Source of the DNA: Sphingobium sp. KCTC 72723
Lineage (GTDB): Bacteria; Pseudomonadota; Alphaproteobacteria; Sphingomonadales; Sphingomonadaceae
Assembly: GCF_014280435.1 (NCBI RefSeq)
Contig: NZ_CP060388.1
Span: forward strand, 1,736,001 to 1,800,000
Length of the DNA: 64,000 bases
Reading direction: 5' to 3'
Shown: positions 7,393 through 16,175 of the stretch, piece after piece
Position numbering within the stretch: position 1 is the stretch's first letter
How the letters are laid out: each line of letters begins with the position of its first letter
Position numbers and translations under genes: made by a program
Notes under the pieces: model-generated
The model's input: the letters and a program-made list of their open reading frames with translations, nothing else
Told to the model about the DNA's origin: nothing
The model's database searches: none

Positions 7393-8294
7393 ATCTTGAT
7401 ATCCCCGGTAAACCCAAGCCCCGCCAGCGCGCAGGCATCACCATCCAGCCGTTGCGACGCGACACCCTGCGCGGCCAGCGCGCGGGCATAGCGATCGCCC
7501 AGCCCCGCGTCGCCAATCAGCGTCACTCCCTCGCCCGCGCCCAACAACGCGCGCGTTTCCAATATCTCGCCACCGATCAGCAACCCCGACAAATAGCCCA
7601 AGGCCCAGTCCGCCGAACGCCCGGCGCGCAACCGCATCGCCCGCGCGGCGAACAACCCGGCCAGCACGCGACCGTCCTGCGCCCGCGCCAGCCCTTCGGC
7701 AAAGCCTGCCGTTTCCTGCGCTACGTCACCCACGGCATCCTTTGGTCCCAGCGTCGAGCCATCGCGCAGCAACGCAAACATCTCGCCGGTCGGCACGGTG
7801 CGGAACGCGATGACGCGGCCATCTTCCACCAGCGCCCATTTGCTGTGCGTGCCGGGCAGGACGATCAACTGCCGCCCCTGACCCAACGCGGGGTCGAGCG
7901 CGATGGCGCCGAAAATCTGCGCCTCCTCGCCGCGCATCACGTCCGGCACGCCATCGTCCGCTACGCAGGCAAGGCCCGCCATGATCGCCAGCGGCGCGCC
8001 ATTCCAGTCGAAGCGAATCGCCGCCGCGCGCCAATCCGCCACATCGGCGGGACAATCGGCATAGGGTGCCTCCACCCAGCCATCGCGCGCACCGACCATA
8101 CCGCAGAGCGTGATCGCAGTTGGCGTACCGTCCTGCAACCAGGGCGCGATCGCCTGTGCAAAGGCGGCCTCCGCCTCTTTCCCCACAATGCCGATACCTT
8201 GCCCGTCGCGGCGCGCGACGATGCGCCCGTCCTGCACCCGGAACAGGCGCAGGCGGCTGGTCCCCCAATCGCCGATGACGCTATAGTCGCTCAC
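7389..8294 (-). CDS. dgoK: 2-dehydro-3-deoxygalactonokinase
   Basis: This kinase phosphorylates 2-keto-3-deoxygalactonate before aldolase cleavage. At 301 aa it has the family N-terminus VIGDWGTSRLRLF (the nucleotide-binding DWGTS motif) and the LPGTHSKWA segment. I chose the GTG at 8294 because GGAGG lies six bases upstream; the ATG at 8315 would put that site inside the coding region and add seven basic residues without homology. It is first in the dgoK-dgoA unit; operator-like dyads lie just upstream. Confidence 0.92.
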   Translation of the reverse strand: MSDYSVIGDWGTSRLRLFRVQDGRIVARRDGQGIGIVGKEAEAAFAQAIAPWLQDGTPTAITLCGMVGARDGWVEAPYADCPADVADWRAAAIRFDWNGAPLAIMAGLACVADDGVPDVMRGEEAQIFGAIALDPALGQGRQLIVLPGTHSKWALVEDGRVIAFRTVPTGEMFALLRDGSTLGPKDAVGDVAQETAGFAEGLARAQDGRVLAGLFAARAMRLRAGRSADWALGYLSGLLIGGEILETRALLGAGEGVTLIGDAGLGDRYARALAAQGVASQRLDGDACALAGLGFTGDIKI

Positions 8295-8319
8295 CCCCGG
8301 CCTCCGGCGCGGCATTTTT

Positions 8320-8333
8320 TGGTAGCGCTCACA
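8320..8333. promoter_or_regulatory. LacI-family-like operator
   Basis: TGGTAGCGCTCACA is a near-palindrome around the central AGCGCT. One half (GCGCTCACA) equals the ideal lac half-site and the other matches the TGGTAGCGC half common in alphaproteobacterial LacI operators. It lies between dgoK and the divergent dehydratase gene. No LacI-type gene is in the window. Confidence 0.45.
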
Positions 8334-8367
8334 TATCCTCTTTTCGGGTGCTTGAATTTCTATTTGT

Positions 8368-8402
8368 CTGAGTATATCAGGAGGGCGAGCGCGTCAACGC
8401 GC
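8368..8402. promoter_or_regulatory. Dyads in the leader of the sugar-acid dehydratase
   Basis: CTGA-GTATA-TCAG (8368-8380) is a short dyad of the size bound by GntR-type regulators. It is followed by GCGCGT-CA-ACGCGC (8389-8402), nested in AGGGC/GCCCT, which would form an mRNA hairpin about 30 bases before the start codon. The GntR gene downstream is the obvious candidate partner; this is inference. Confidence 0.35.
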
Positions 8403-8433
8403 GTTGCCCTAATTTCTGCGTCAGGATGCCCCA

Positions 8434-10251
8434 ATGAGCGATTCGTCCCAGCCCGCCCCTAACACGCCCGCCCCCAAGCTGCGCAGCCGCGCCTGGTTCG
8501 ACAACCCCGACAATATCGACATGACCGCGCTCTATCTCGAACGCTATCTCAATTTCGGGCTTTCTCTGGACGAACTGCGCAGCGGCAAGCCGATCATCGG
8601 CATCGCCCAGACCGGCAGCGACCTGTCGCCCTGCAACCGCCATCACATGGTGCTGGCCGAACGGATGCGCGACGGCATCCGCGAAATGGGCGGCATCGCG
8701 CTGGAATTTCCGGTCCACCCGATTCAGGAAACCGGCAAGCGTCCCACCGCGGGGCTGGACCGGAACCTGGCCTATCTGGGACTGGTCGAGGCGATCTATG
8801 GCTATCCGCTGGACGGCGTGATCCTGACCACCGGCTGCGACAAGACGACGCCAGCGCTGCTGATGGCCGCCGCGACCGTGAACATCCCGGCGATCGCCTT
8901 GTCGGTCGGGCCGATGCTGAACGGCTGGCACAAGGGCGAGCGCACGGGTTCTGGCACCATCGTGTGGAAAGCGCGCCAGTTGCTGGCGGCCGGCAAGATC
9001 GACGATGAAGGCTTCATCAAGCTGGTCGCCTCGTCCGCTCCCTCGACCGGCTATTGCAACACCATGGGCACGGCATCGACCATGAACTCGCTCGCCGAAG
9101 CGCTGGGCATGATGCTGCCCGGTTCCGCCGCGATTCCCGCCCCTTATCGTGATCGGCAGGAAGTCGCCTACCTCACCGGCAAGCGCATCGTCGAAATGGT
9201 GCATGAGGACCTCAAGCCCTCCGACATTCTGACCAAGGATGCGTTCCACAACGCCATCATGGTCAATTCGGCCATTGGCGGTTCGACCAACGCACCCATT
9301 CATCTTGCCGCGATTGCCCGCCATATCGGCGTCGACCTGCCGCTCAAGGATTGGGAGACGGTCGGTCACAAGATCCCGCTGCTGGTCAATCTCCAGCCTG
9401 CGGGGGAATATCTGGGCGAGGATTATTATCGCGCCGGTGGCGTCCCCGCCGTGGTGGCGCAGTTGATCGCGCAGGGGCTGATCCATGAGGACGCCCTGAC
9501 CGTCAATGGCAAGACCATGGGCGACAATTGCCGGGGCGTGGAGATTGAGGATGAAAAGGTCATTCGCCCCTATGGCCAGCCGCTGGTCGAGGATGCCGGC
9601 TTCCTGGTGCTGTCGGGCAATCTGTTCGACGCCGCCGTGATGAAGACCAGCGTGATCAGCGCCGAATTCCGGGACCGTTACCTGTCCAACCCTGACGATC
9701 CCAACGCCTTTGAAGGCCCGGCGGTCGTGTTCGACGGGCCGGAGGATTATCATCACCGGATCGACGATCCGTCGGTCGGCATCACCGACCAGACCCTGCT
9801 GTTCATGCGCGGCGCGGGGCCGATCGGCTATCCCGGTGCCGCCGAAGTCGTCAACATGCGCCCGCCCGCCTACCTCATCACCGAAGGCGTATCTGCCCTG
9901 CCCTGCATCGGCGATGGTCGCCAGTCCGGCACGTCTGGCAGCCCATCCATCCTGAACGCTTCGCCCGAAGCGGCGGCAATGGGTGGCCTGGCGCTGCTGG
10001 AAACCGGCGATCGGGTGCGTATGGACCTGAACACCGGCACGGTGAACGTGCTGATTTCCGACGCGGAACTGGCCGAACGGCGGGCGACGCTGGAGGCCGC
10101 TGGCGGTTTCAAATATCCCGCATCGCAAACCCCCTGGCAGGAAATCCAGCGTTCGGTCGTGGGTCAGATGGACACCGGCGCGATATTGGAAGGCGCGGAA
10201 AAATATCAGCGTATCGCCCAGACCATGGGCCTGCCGCGCGACAATCACTGA
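8434..10251 (+). CDS. Sugar-acid dehydratase, IlvD/Edd family (galactonate/arabinonate type)
   Basis: An iron-sulfur dehydratase that removes water from an aldonate to give a 2-keto-3-deoxy acid. The 605-aa length fits the sugar-acid branch. Cysteines expected to hold the cluster are in [17 protein letters not shown] and [10 protein letters not shown]; the C-terminal domain has [17 protein letters not shown]. Members of this branch act on L-arabinonate, D-galactonate, D-xylonate or L-fuconate. The neighbouring kinase and aldolase point to galactonate, while the semialdehyde dehydrogenase points to arabinonate. AGGA seven bases before the ATG supports the start. A CGGGCAT/ATGCCCG hairpin follows the stop at 10253-10270. 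Confidence 0.9.
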   Translation: MSDSSQPAPNTPAPKLRSRAWFDNPDNIDMTALYLERYLNFGLSLDELRSGKPIIGIAQTGSDLSPCNRHHMVLAERMRDGIREMGGIALEFPVHPIQETGKRPTAGLDRNLAYLGLVEAIYGYPLDGVILTTGCDKTTPALLMAAATVNIPAIALSVGPMLNGWHKGERTGSGTIVWKARQLLAAGKIDDEGFIKLVASSAPSTGYCNTMGTASTMNSLAEALGMMLPGSAAIPAPYRDRQEVAYLTGKRIVEMVHEDLKPSDILTKDAFHNAIMVNSAIGGSTNAPIHLAAIARHIGVDLPLKDWETVGHKIPLLVNLQPAGEYLGEDYYRAGGVPAVVAQLIAQGLIHEDALTVNGKTMGDNCRGVEIEDEKVIRPYGQPLVEDAGFLVLSGNLFDAAVMKTSVISAEFRDRYLSNPDDPNAFEGPAVVFDGPEDYHHRIDDPSVGITDQTLLFMRGAGPIGYPGAAEVVNMRPPAYLITEGVSALPCIGDGRQSGTSGSPSILNASPEAAAMGGLALLETGDRVRMDLNTGTVNVLISDAELAERRATLEAAGGFKYPASQTPWQEIQRSVVGQMDTGAILEGAEKYQRIAQTMGLPRDNH

Positions 10252-10252
10252 G

Positions 10253-10270
10253 CGGGCATTGATATGCCCG
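10253..10270 (+). repeat. Short intergenic hairpin after the dehydratase
   Basis: CGGGCAT and ATGCCCG flank a 4-nt loop directly after the stop codon. There is no strong T-run, so it may be a processing or weak termination site. A second GGGGGAGCAG/CTGCCTCCCC hairpin follows in the same gap before 10315. Confidence 0.4.
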
Positions 10271-10409
10271 TATTGAATGACGGGGGAGCAGCAACCATCT
10301 TTCTGCCTCCCCGCCATTGCCAATTTCGCATCGCCTGAGCCGGAAAACGATCATCCGTTTTCGGCCCGATCGTCTAGCCAGACATAGTTTATCATTTCAG
10401 GAGAATGTC

Positions 10410-11987
10410 ATGTTCAACGGAGCCATCCTTATCGGCGCGAGCGAGCGCCAGGGCGGAGAACCTTTCTACGCCATCAACCCGGCGACCGGCGCAAAGGGCG
10501 ACATCGCCTTTTCCTGCGCCATGCCCGCAGATGTCGATGAAGCCTCAGCCCTCGCCGACGCCGCGTTCGACAGTTTTTCGACGCTGACGCCCGACGCGCG
10601 CGCCACCTTCATGGAAACCGTCGCCGACAACATCATCGCCATCGGCGACCTGCTGATCGAAACCGCAATGGCCGAATCCGGCCTGCCGCGCGCCCGGCTG
10701 GAGGGCGAGCGTGGCCGCACCGTGGGCCAGTTGCGCCTGTTCGCCAGCTATGTGCGCCTGGGCGACTGGCTGGACGCCACCATCGACCCCGCCATGCCCG
10801 ACCGTGCGCCGCTGCCGCGCGCTGACCTGCGCCGCGTCAACCATTCGGTCGGCCCGGTCGCCGTGTTCGGCGCGTCCAACTTCCCGCTCGCCTTCTCGGT
10901 CGCGGGCGGTGACACCGCATCGGCCTTCGCCGCCGGTTCGCCTGTCATCGTCAAGGGCCACAGCGCCCACCCCGGCACCGGCGAGTTGGTCGCCCGCGCC
11001 ATTCAGGCAGCGGTCAAGGCGTGCGGCCTGCACGAAGGCACCTTCTCCTATCTGCCCGGCAGCAACCGGGCGCTGGGTGGAGCATTGGTCGCCGATCATC
11101 GCGTCAAGGCGGTGGGCTTCACCGGATCGCGTGGCGGTGGCGTCGCGCTGATGAAGATCGCGGCCGACCGTGCCGAACCGATCCCGGTCTATGCCGAAAT
11201 GTCGTCGATCAACCCGGTCGTCCTGCTGCCCGGCGCATTGGCCGACCGGGCCGCTGCGATGGGTACCGCGTTCGTCGGTTCGCTGACCATGGGTTCGGGC
11301 CAGTTCTGCACCAATCCCGGGCTGGTCATCGCCCTCGACGGCCCGGATCTCGACACGTTCGTTGCAGCCGCAGCGCAAGCCATGTCGGGCGCAGTGCCGC
11401 AGGTCATGCTGACGCCGGGCATCCATGACGCCTATGAAAAGGGCGTCGCCGCTCTGGAGGGCGCAGATGGCGTCACCACCATCGCGCGCGGCACGGAAGC
11501 GGAAGGCGTCAACCGGGGTCAGGCAGCCTTCTTCGCGACCGATTCGGCCACGTTCGGCGCAAACCCGCTGCTGGCCGAGGAAGTGTTCGGCTCCTCGTCC
11601 GTCCTCATCCGGTGCAGCAGCATCGATGAAGTCATCGCCACCATCGCAGGGCTGGAAGGCCAGCTGACCGCCACGCTACAACTGACCGACGCAGACAGCG
11701 ATGACGCTGCCAGGCTGCTGCCCGTGCTGTCGCGCAAGGTTGGCCGCATCCTGACCAATGGCTGGCCCACCGGCGTCGAAGTGACTCATGCTATGGTTCA
11801 TGGCGGTCCCTTCCCATCGACGGCGGATGGCCGTTCGACCTCGGTCGGCACGCTGGCGATGATGCGCTTCCTGCGCCCCGTCTGCTATCAGGACGTGCCG
11901 GACGCGCTGCTGCCCGCCGCGTTGCAGGCGTCCAATCCGCTGGGTCTTACCCGCCGGATCGACGGCAAGCTGGTAGTCGCCGCATGA
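10410..11987 (+). CDS. 2-ketoglutarate semialdehyde dehydrogenase (2,5-dioxovalerate dehydrogenase)
   Basis: A NAD(P)-dependent aldehyde dehydrogenase that oxidises alpha-ketoglutarate semialdehyde to alpha-ketoglutarate, the last step of Weimberg-type pentose or sugar-diacid pathways. 525 aa. Conserved residues: Asn 157 in GASNFPLAF, Lys 182 in VIVKGHSAHP, Glu 263 in YAEMSSINP, Cys 300 in GSGQFCTNPG. The KGHSAHPGTGE and MSSINPV patterns are characteristic of this subfamily. AGGAGA five bases upstream of the ATG at 10410 fixes the start. It overlaps the next gene by ATGA. Confidence 0.88.
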   Translation: MFNGAILIGASERQGGEPFYAINPATGAKGDIAFSCAMPADVDEASALADAAFDSFSTLTPDARATFMETVADNIIAIGDLLIETAMAESGLPRARLEGERGRTVGQLRLFASYVRLGDWLDATIDPAMPDRAPLPRADLRRVNHSVGPVAVFGASNFPLAFSVAGGDTASAFAAGSPVIVKGHSAHPGTGELVARAIQAAVKACGLHEGTFSYLPGSNRALGGALVADHRVKAVGFTGSRGGGVALMKIAADRAEPIPVYAEMSSINPVVLLPGALADRAAAMGTAFVGSLTMGSGQFCTNPGLVIALDGPDLDTFVAAAAQAMSGAVPQVMLTPGIHDAYEKGVAALEGADGVTTIARGTEAEGVNRGQAAFFATDSATFGANPLLAEEVFGSSSVLIRCSSIDEVIATIAGLEGQLTATLQLTDADSDDAARLLPVLSRKVGRILTNGWPTGVEVTHAMVHGGPFPSTADGRSTSVGTLAMMRFLRPVCYQDVPDALLPAALQASNPLGLTRRIDGKLVVAA

Positions 11988-12907
11988 GCATCCGGGCAGG
12001 GCTGGTAGGGCTGGGTAAAATCGCGCGCGACCAGCACCTGCCCGCGATGGCCAAAGTCGACGGCATCGATCTGGTCGCCATCGCCAGCCGCAATGCGCAG
12101 GGGGAAGGGGTGAATAACTACCCCGACCTCGGCGCGATGCTGGCGGGCGAGCCGGATCTGGACGCCGTCATCCTGTGTCAGCCGCCACAGGCCCGCTATC
12201 ACGCAGCGCGGCAAGCGTTGCTGGCGGGCAAGCATGTGTTCCTCGAAAAACCACCGGGCGCGACCGTATCCGAAGTGGAGGCGCTGATCGCACTGGCAAG
12301 GGCGCAGAATGTCACCCTCTATGCCAGCTGGCACAGCCGCTATGCCGCCGCCGTGGCGCAGGCGAAGGCGTGGATCGCCCAGCGCAGGATCGAGCGTATC
12401 TCCATCCAGTGGCGCGAAGATGTCCGCCACTGGCATCCCGGCCAGCCATGGATATGGGAAGCAGGCGGTTTCGGCGTGTTCGATCCGGGCATCAACGCCC
12501 TGTCGATCCTGACCGAAATCGTGGCCGAACCCGTCACCGTCCTGTCCGCCAATCTGGAAGTGCCATCGAACAAGGACGCTCCCATCGGCGCGACACTGGC
12601 AATGGCGACTGCGTCAGGCGCACCGATCGACACGGTTTTCGACTGGCGGCAGACCGGGCCGCAGACATGGGACATTGCCGTCGATACCGACAATGGCGCG
12701 CTGCTATTGTCCGAAGGCGGCAATACATTGCGGCTGGATGGCGAAGTGCAGATGAAGGCACCGGACGAGGAATATCCGGCCATGTACCGCCGCTTCGTCG
12801 ATCTGGTCGCGGCCCGTGCGATCGACGCGGACATAGCGCCGCTGCGTCTGGTGGCGGACGCCTTCCTTTGCGGGCGGCATTGCCCTACGGCTGTGTTCGC
12901 GGACTGA
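11984..12907 (+). CDS. gal: D-galactose / L-arabinose 1-dehydrogenase (Gfo/Idh/MocA family)
   Basis: Oxidises the sugar at C1 to the lactone with NAD(P)+, the entry step of non-phosphorylative galactose/arabinose breakdown. 307 aa. The Rossmann motif [16 protein letters not shown], the EKPPGAT segment and the run [30 protein letters not shown] closely match what I recall of the Pseudomonas fluorescens galactose dehydrogenase and Azospirillum arabinose dehydrogenase. These enzymes accept both sugars because C2-C4 stereochemistry is the same. It is translationally coupled to the upstream dehydrogenase gene. Confidence 0.88.
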   Translation: [307 protein letters not shown]

Positions 12908-12924
12908 CACACAGGAGACGGAAT

Positions 12925-13659
12925 TTGGGTAGCGGGCGCAAGTTCATATCGGACGACAGCACGCTGCGCATCCATCAAACGATCGCGCGCGACCTGGGCA
13001 CCGCGATCCTGACCGGCCGCCATCAGCCCGGCGAGTTGTTCGAGGGCGAGATAGAGGCGTCCGATCGCCTGGGCGTGTCGCGCACCGCCTATCGGGAAGC
13101 GGTGCGGATCTTGGTGGCCAAGGGGATGCTGGAAAGCCGTCCCAAGGCCGGCACCCGCGTATTGCCGCGCAACCGCTGGAACGTCCTGGACCCCGAAATG
13201 CTGGCATGGATGTTTGCGGGCGAACCGGATGCGAATTTCATCCGCGACCTGTTCGAATTGCGCGGCGTGATCGAACCGGCAGCAGCGGAATTTGCCGCGC
13301 GCCGCCGTACCGACGAACAGCTGACAATCATGGAAGCGGCGCTGGCCGAAATGGGCCGCTATGGGCTTTCGACACCCGAAGGGCGCGCGGCGGACCAGCG
13401 TTTCCACAATATAATACTGGCTGCGACCCGCAACGACGCGCTGGAGGCTCTGGCCAGTTCGGTCGGCGCGGCAGTAAGTTGGACCACCACCTTCAAGCAT
13501 CGCAAGAAACTGATGCCGCGCGATCCCCTGCCCGACCATCGCGCCGTGTTTCAGGCCATCGCCGCGCGCGACACAGCAGCGGCGCGGACCAGCATGGCCG
13601 AATTGCTGCGACTGGCGCTGGCCGACATGGACATCGCCCTGGCCGAACCGGAGGGGTGA
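12925..13659 (+). CDS. GntR-family transcriptional regulator (FadR/FCD subfamily)
   Basis: 244 aa. The N-terminal winged helix-turn-helix is at about residues 10-75 (IARDLGTAILTGRHQPGELF, then ASDRLGVSRTAYREAVRIL) and an FCD-type ligand domain follows (LFELRGVIEPAAAEFAARR, with later D/H metal-site residues in DQRFHNIIL and DHRAVFQAI). The frame is open far upstream, overlapping the previous gene, but TTG at 12925 has AGGAGA about six bases upstream and gives a normal-length protein. Last gene of the sugar cluster; likely represses it in response to a sugar acid. Confidence 0.85.
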   Translation: MGSGRKFISDDSTLRIHQTIARDLGTAILTGRHQPGELFEGEIEASDRLGVSRTAYREAVRILVAKGMLESRPKAGTRVLPRNRWNVLDPEMLAWMFAGEPDANFIRDLFELRGVIEPAAAEFAARRRTDEQLTIMEAALAEMGRYGLSTPEGRAADQRFHNIILAATRNDALEALASSVGAAVSWTTTFKHRKKLMPRDPLPDHRAVFQAIAARDTAAARTSMAELLRLALADMDIALAEPEG

Positions 13660-13681
13660 TCACTCCCCCCGCCGGGAAGGA

Positions 13682-14395
13682 TTATATCTGCACCAGATGC
13701 GCGACATCCTTCGCGCTTTCCTCCGCGATCGCGCCCTGCCGGATGATCCGTCCATTCTGCATCGCGCTATAACGATCGGCAAAGCGCCACACGAAATCCA
13801 GATATTGCTCGACCACCAGCACGGTCATGCCCAGCTGGTCGCGGACATGCACCAGCGCCGCCTCGATCTGCTGCACGACATTGGGCTGGATGCCCTCGGT
13901 CGGTTCGTCCAGCAGCAGCAGGCTGGGTTCCCCCGCCAGCGCGCGACCGATCGCCAGTTGCTGCTGCTCACCCCCGGACAGAAATCCCGCCGCGCGGGCG
14001 CGAATGTCATAAAGTTTGGGGAACAGGTCGAAAATATGCGGTGGCACTTTGGCGCTACCTTTCCCCCGCCCGGCCAGCGCAGACAGCCCGGTTTCCAGAT
14101 TTTCCATGACGGTCAGCTGCGGAAACACATGCCGCCCCTGCGGCACGAAGCCGATCCCCGCGCGCGACCTTTTATGCGCGGTCAATGCCGTAATGTCCTG
14201 CCCGTCGAACCGGATCGTCCCGCCCGTCACTAGCCGCGTCCCCATGATCGTATGCAGCAACGTCGTCTTGCCCACGCCATTGCGGCCGATCAGCGCCATC
14301 ACCTGCCCCCGCGCCAGCGTCAGGTCCACGTCCCACAACACCCGGCTCTGACCATAAGCGCTCGACAGGCCGCCAATTTCCAGCAGCGCGCTCAT
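13682..14395 (-). CDS. urtE: Urea ABC transporter, ATP-binding protein UrtE
   Basis: One of two ATPases of the branched-chain-type urea importer. 237 aa with Walker A (GRNGVGKTT), Q-loop (GFVPQGRHVFPQLTVMENLETGL), signature LSGGEQQQLAIGRAL and Walker B LLLLDEPTEGIQPN. The EGIQPNVVQQIE run is characteristic of UrtE relative to LivF. It is the last gene of urtABCDE and overlaps urtD by ATGA. It converges with the GntR gene 22 bp away. Confidence 0.93.
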   Translation of the reverse strand: MSALLEIGGLSSAYGQSRVLWDVDLTLARGQVMALIGRNGVGKTTLLHTIMGTRLVTGGTIRFDGQDITALTAHKRSRAGIGFVPQGRHVFPQLTVMENLETGLSALAGRGKGSAKVPPHIFDLFPKLYDIRARAAGFLSGGEQQQLAIGRALAGEPSLLLLDEPTEGIQPNVVQQIEAALVHVRDQLGMTVLVVEQYLDFVWRFADRYSAMQNGRIIRQGAIAEESAKDVAHLVQI

Positions 14396-15150
14396 GCGGT
14401 GTGGCCCAGATAGACGGCAGCGACTTCCGGGTCGGCGCGCACTTCGGCGACGCTGCCCTGCTTTAGAAACTTGCCTTGGTGCATCACCGTCACGGGCGCG
14501 GCCAGTTGTTCGACAAAGCTCATATCATGGTCGATGACCAGCACGGTGCGCGTGTCGCCCAGCCCCAATATCAGCTGCGCGGTGCGGCTCGTCTCCGCCG
14601 GACCCATGCCAGCGGTCGGCTCGTCCAGCAGCAGCAGTTCCGCTCCCGTCGCCATCACCATCGCGATTTCCAGCCATTGCTTCTCGCCATGCGCCAGCGT
14701 GCCGGCCTCCACCGTGGCGCGGTGCGTCAGGCCGACGCTCTCCAGCGCTTCGTCCACCGCGATCCGTTCGTCCGCCGGGATGCCAGTCGCCAGACTCTTC
14801 CACCAGCGCCGGTCGCGCCGCGCCGCCAGCGCCAGATTATCGCGCACGGACAGGGTCGGCAGCACGCCGGGCGCCTGAAATTTCCGGCAAATCCCCCGCG
14901 CGACGATCGCCTGTTCGGGCAGGCGGTGGATTTCCTCGCCCTTGAATATCACGCGCCCCGCGCTGGGCCGCACCCGGCCGATGATCGTGTCGCACAGGGT
15001 CGATTTGCCAGCCCCGTTGGGACCGATGACCACGCGGGTTTCGCCCCGGTTCAGCGTCATCGAAAATCCGTCCAGCGCCTTGAACCCGCTATAGTCGATG
15101 GTCACGCCATCGACGCTCAGGATAAGGTCGGATACAGCAGATCCGCTCAT
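14392..15150 (-). CDS. urtD: Urea ABC transporter, ATP-binding protein UrtD
   Basis: 252 aa, the LivG-like ATPase of the urea importer. Walker A GPNGAGKST, signature region LAHGEKQWLEIAMVMATGAELLLLDEPTAGMGPAET. HGEKQWLEI replaces the usual LSGGQ, a hallmark of UrtD. The ATG at 15150 (MSGSAVSDLILSVDGV) overlaps the urtC stop by 4 bp; the longer open frame upstream is shadow of urtC. Confidence 0.93.
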   Translation of the reverse strand: MSGSAVSDLILSVDGVTIDYSGFKALDGFSMTLNRGETRVVIGPNGAGKSTLCDTIIGRVRPSAGRVIFKGEEIHRLPEQAIVARGICRKFQAPGVLPTLSVRDNLALAARRDRRWWKSLATGIPADERIAVDEALESVGLTHRATVEAGTLAHGEKQWLEIAMVMATGAELLLLDEPTAGMGPAETSRTAQLILGLGDTRTVLVIDHDMSFVEQLAAPVTVMHQGKFLKQGSVAEVRADPEVAAVYLGHTA

Positions 15151-16175
15151 GCCGCCTTCCCCTTCACCAGACCCGCCAGCCCGCGCGGCAACAAAGTGAC
15201 GACGAAGATGAACAGCGCGCCCATCAGATAGAGCCACAATTCAGGGAAAGCACTCGACACCGCATCGCGCGCCAGATTGACGAGCAGCGCGCCGACGATT
15301 GCGCCTGCCAGACTATAGCGCCCGCCAATCGCGACCCACACGACCATCTCGATCGAAGGCACCACGCCGATCAGCGCAGGCGACACGACGCCAGCGTGCA
15401 GCGTGAACAGCGCGCCGCCGATCCCGGCCAGCATCGCGGCAATGGCAAAGGCCGCGACCTTGAACGGCGTGGGATTATAGCCCAGAAACCGCACCCGGTT
15501 TTCGCCATCGCGCGCCGCGCGCAGCAATATGCCAAAACGCGACGCCAGCAACCAGCGCAGCCCGACAAACGCCCCGCACAACAGCGCCAGCGTGATCCAG
15601 TAGAGCATCGATCCGGTGCCGGGACTGGCCAGCCCGACGCCGAAGATCGAATAGAAATCAGTGAGGCCATTGAAGCCCCCGGTCACGTCCTGCCGCGAAA
15701 TGATGAGCGTGGCGAAGGCCAGGCTCAACGCCTGCGTTATCAGCGCGAAATAGGTGCCGCCCACCCGCCGGTGGAACACGGCCCAGGCAAACAACGCCCC
15801 TGCCAGCGTCGGCACCGCGACAATCGCTGCGATCGTGAAGGCAGGGCTGGCAAAAGGCGCCCACCAGAAGGGCAGACTTTCCCGTCCGCTCCACACCATG
15901 AAATCGGGCAGTTCGCCCGCTGGCAGATCGGCCAGCTTCATATGCAGCGCGATGGCATAGCCACCCAGCCCGAAAAACACCCCCTGCCCCAGGCTCAATA
16001 TCCCGCCATGGCCCCAGATGAGGACAAGGCCGAGCGCCAATATCCCCATCGCCATGAACCGCGCAAGCAGGTTGAGATCATAGCTGGACAGCGCGAAGGG
16101 CGCGACGATGCCGAGTAGCAGCAAGGCCCAGGGCAGCGCTGGCTTGGGCGGCGAAAGACGGGAAAGATCAGGCAT
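15147..16175 (-). CDS. urtC: Urea ABC transporter permease UrtC
   Basis: 342-aa inner-membrane permease of the LivM type with about ten hydrophobic segments. Typical urea-branch motifs: LIWGHGGILSLGQGVFFGLGGYAIALHMKL, DVTGGFNGLTDFYSIFG, RFGILLRAARDGENRVRFLGYNP. It overlaps urtB by 8 bp and urtD by 4 bp. Confidence 0.94.
   Translation of the reverse strand: MPDLSRLSPPKPALPWALLLLGIVAPFALSSYDLNLLARFMAMGILALGLVLIWGHGGILSLGQGVFFGLGGYAIALHMKLADLPAGELPDFMVWSGRESLPFWWAPFASPAFTIAAIVAVPTLAGALFAWAVFHRRVGGTYFALITQALSLAFATLIISRQDVTGGFNGLTDFYSIFGVGLASPGTGSMLYWITLALLCGAFVGLRWLLASRFGILLRAARDGENRVRFLGYNPTPFKVAAFAIAAMLAGIGGALFTLHAGVVSPALIGVVPSIEMVVWVAIGGRYSLAGAIVGALLVNLARDAVSSAFPELWLYLMGALFIFVVTLLPRGLAGLVKGKAA

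Noticed and set aside
7721..7735. TACGTCA sequence inside dgoK
   Set aside because: It lacks the WW-TG continuation and lies within coding sequence, so it was not counted with the four promoter elements.
8377..10323. 648-codon open frame on the minus strand
   Set aside because: Lies antisense across the IlvD/Edd dehydratase, which has clear family motifs; no motif in the antisense translation.
12175..12924. N-terminal extension of the GntR reading frame
   Set aside because: Overlaps the galactose dehydrogenase gene out of frame; the TTG at 12925 with a ribosome site gives a normal GntR protein.
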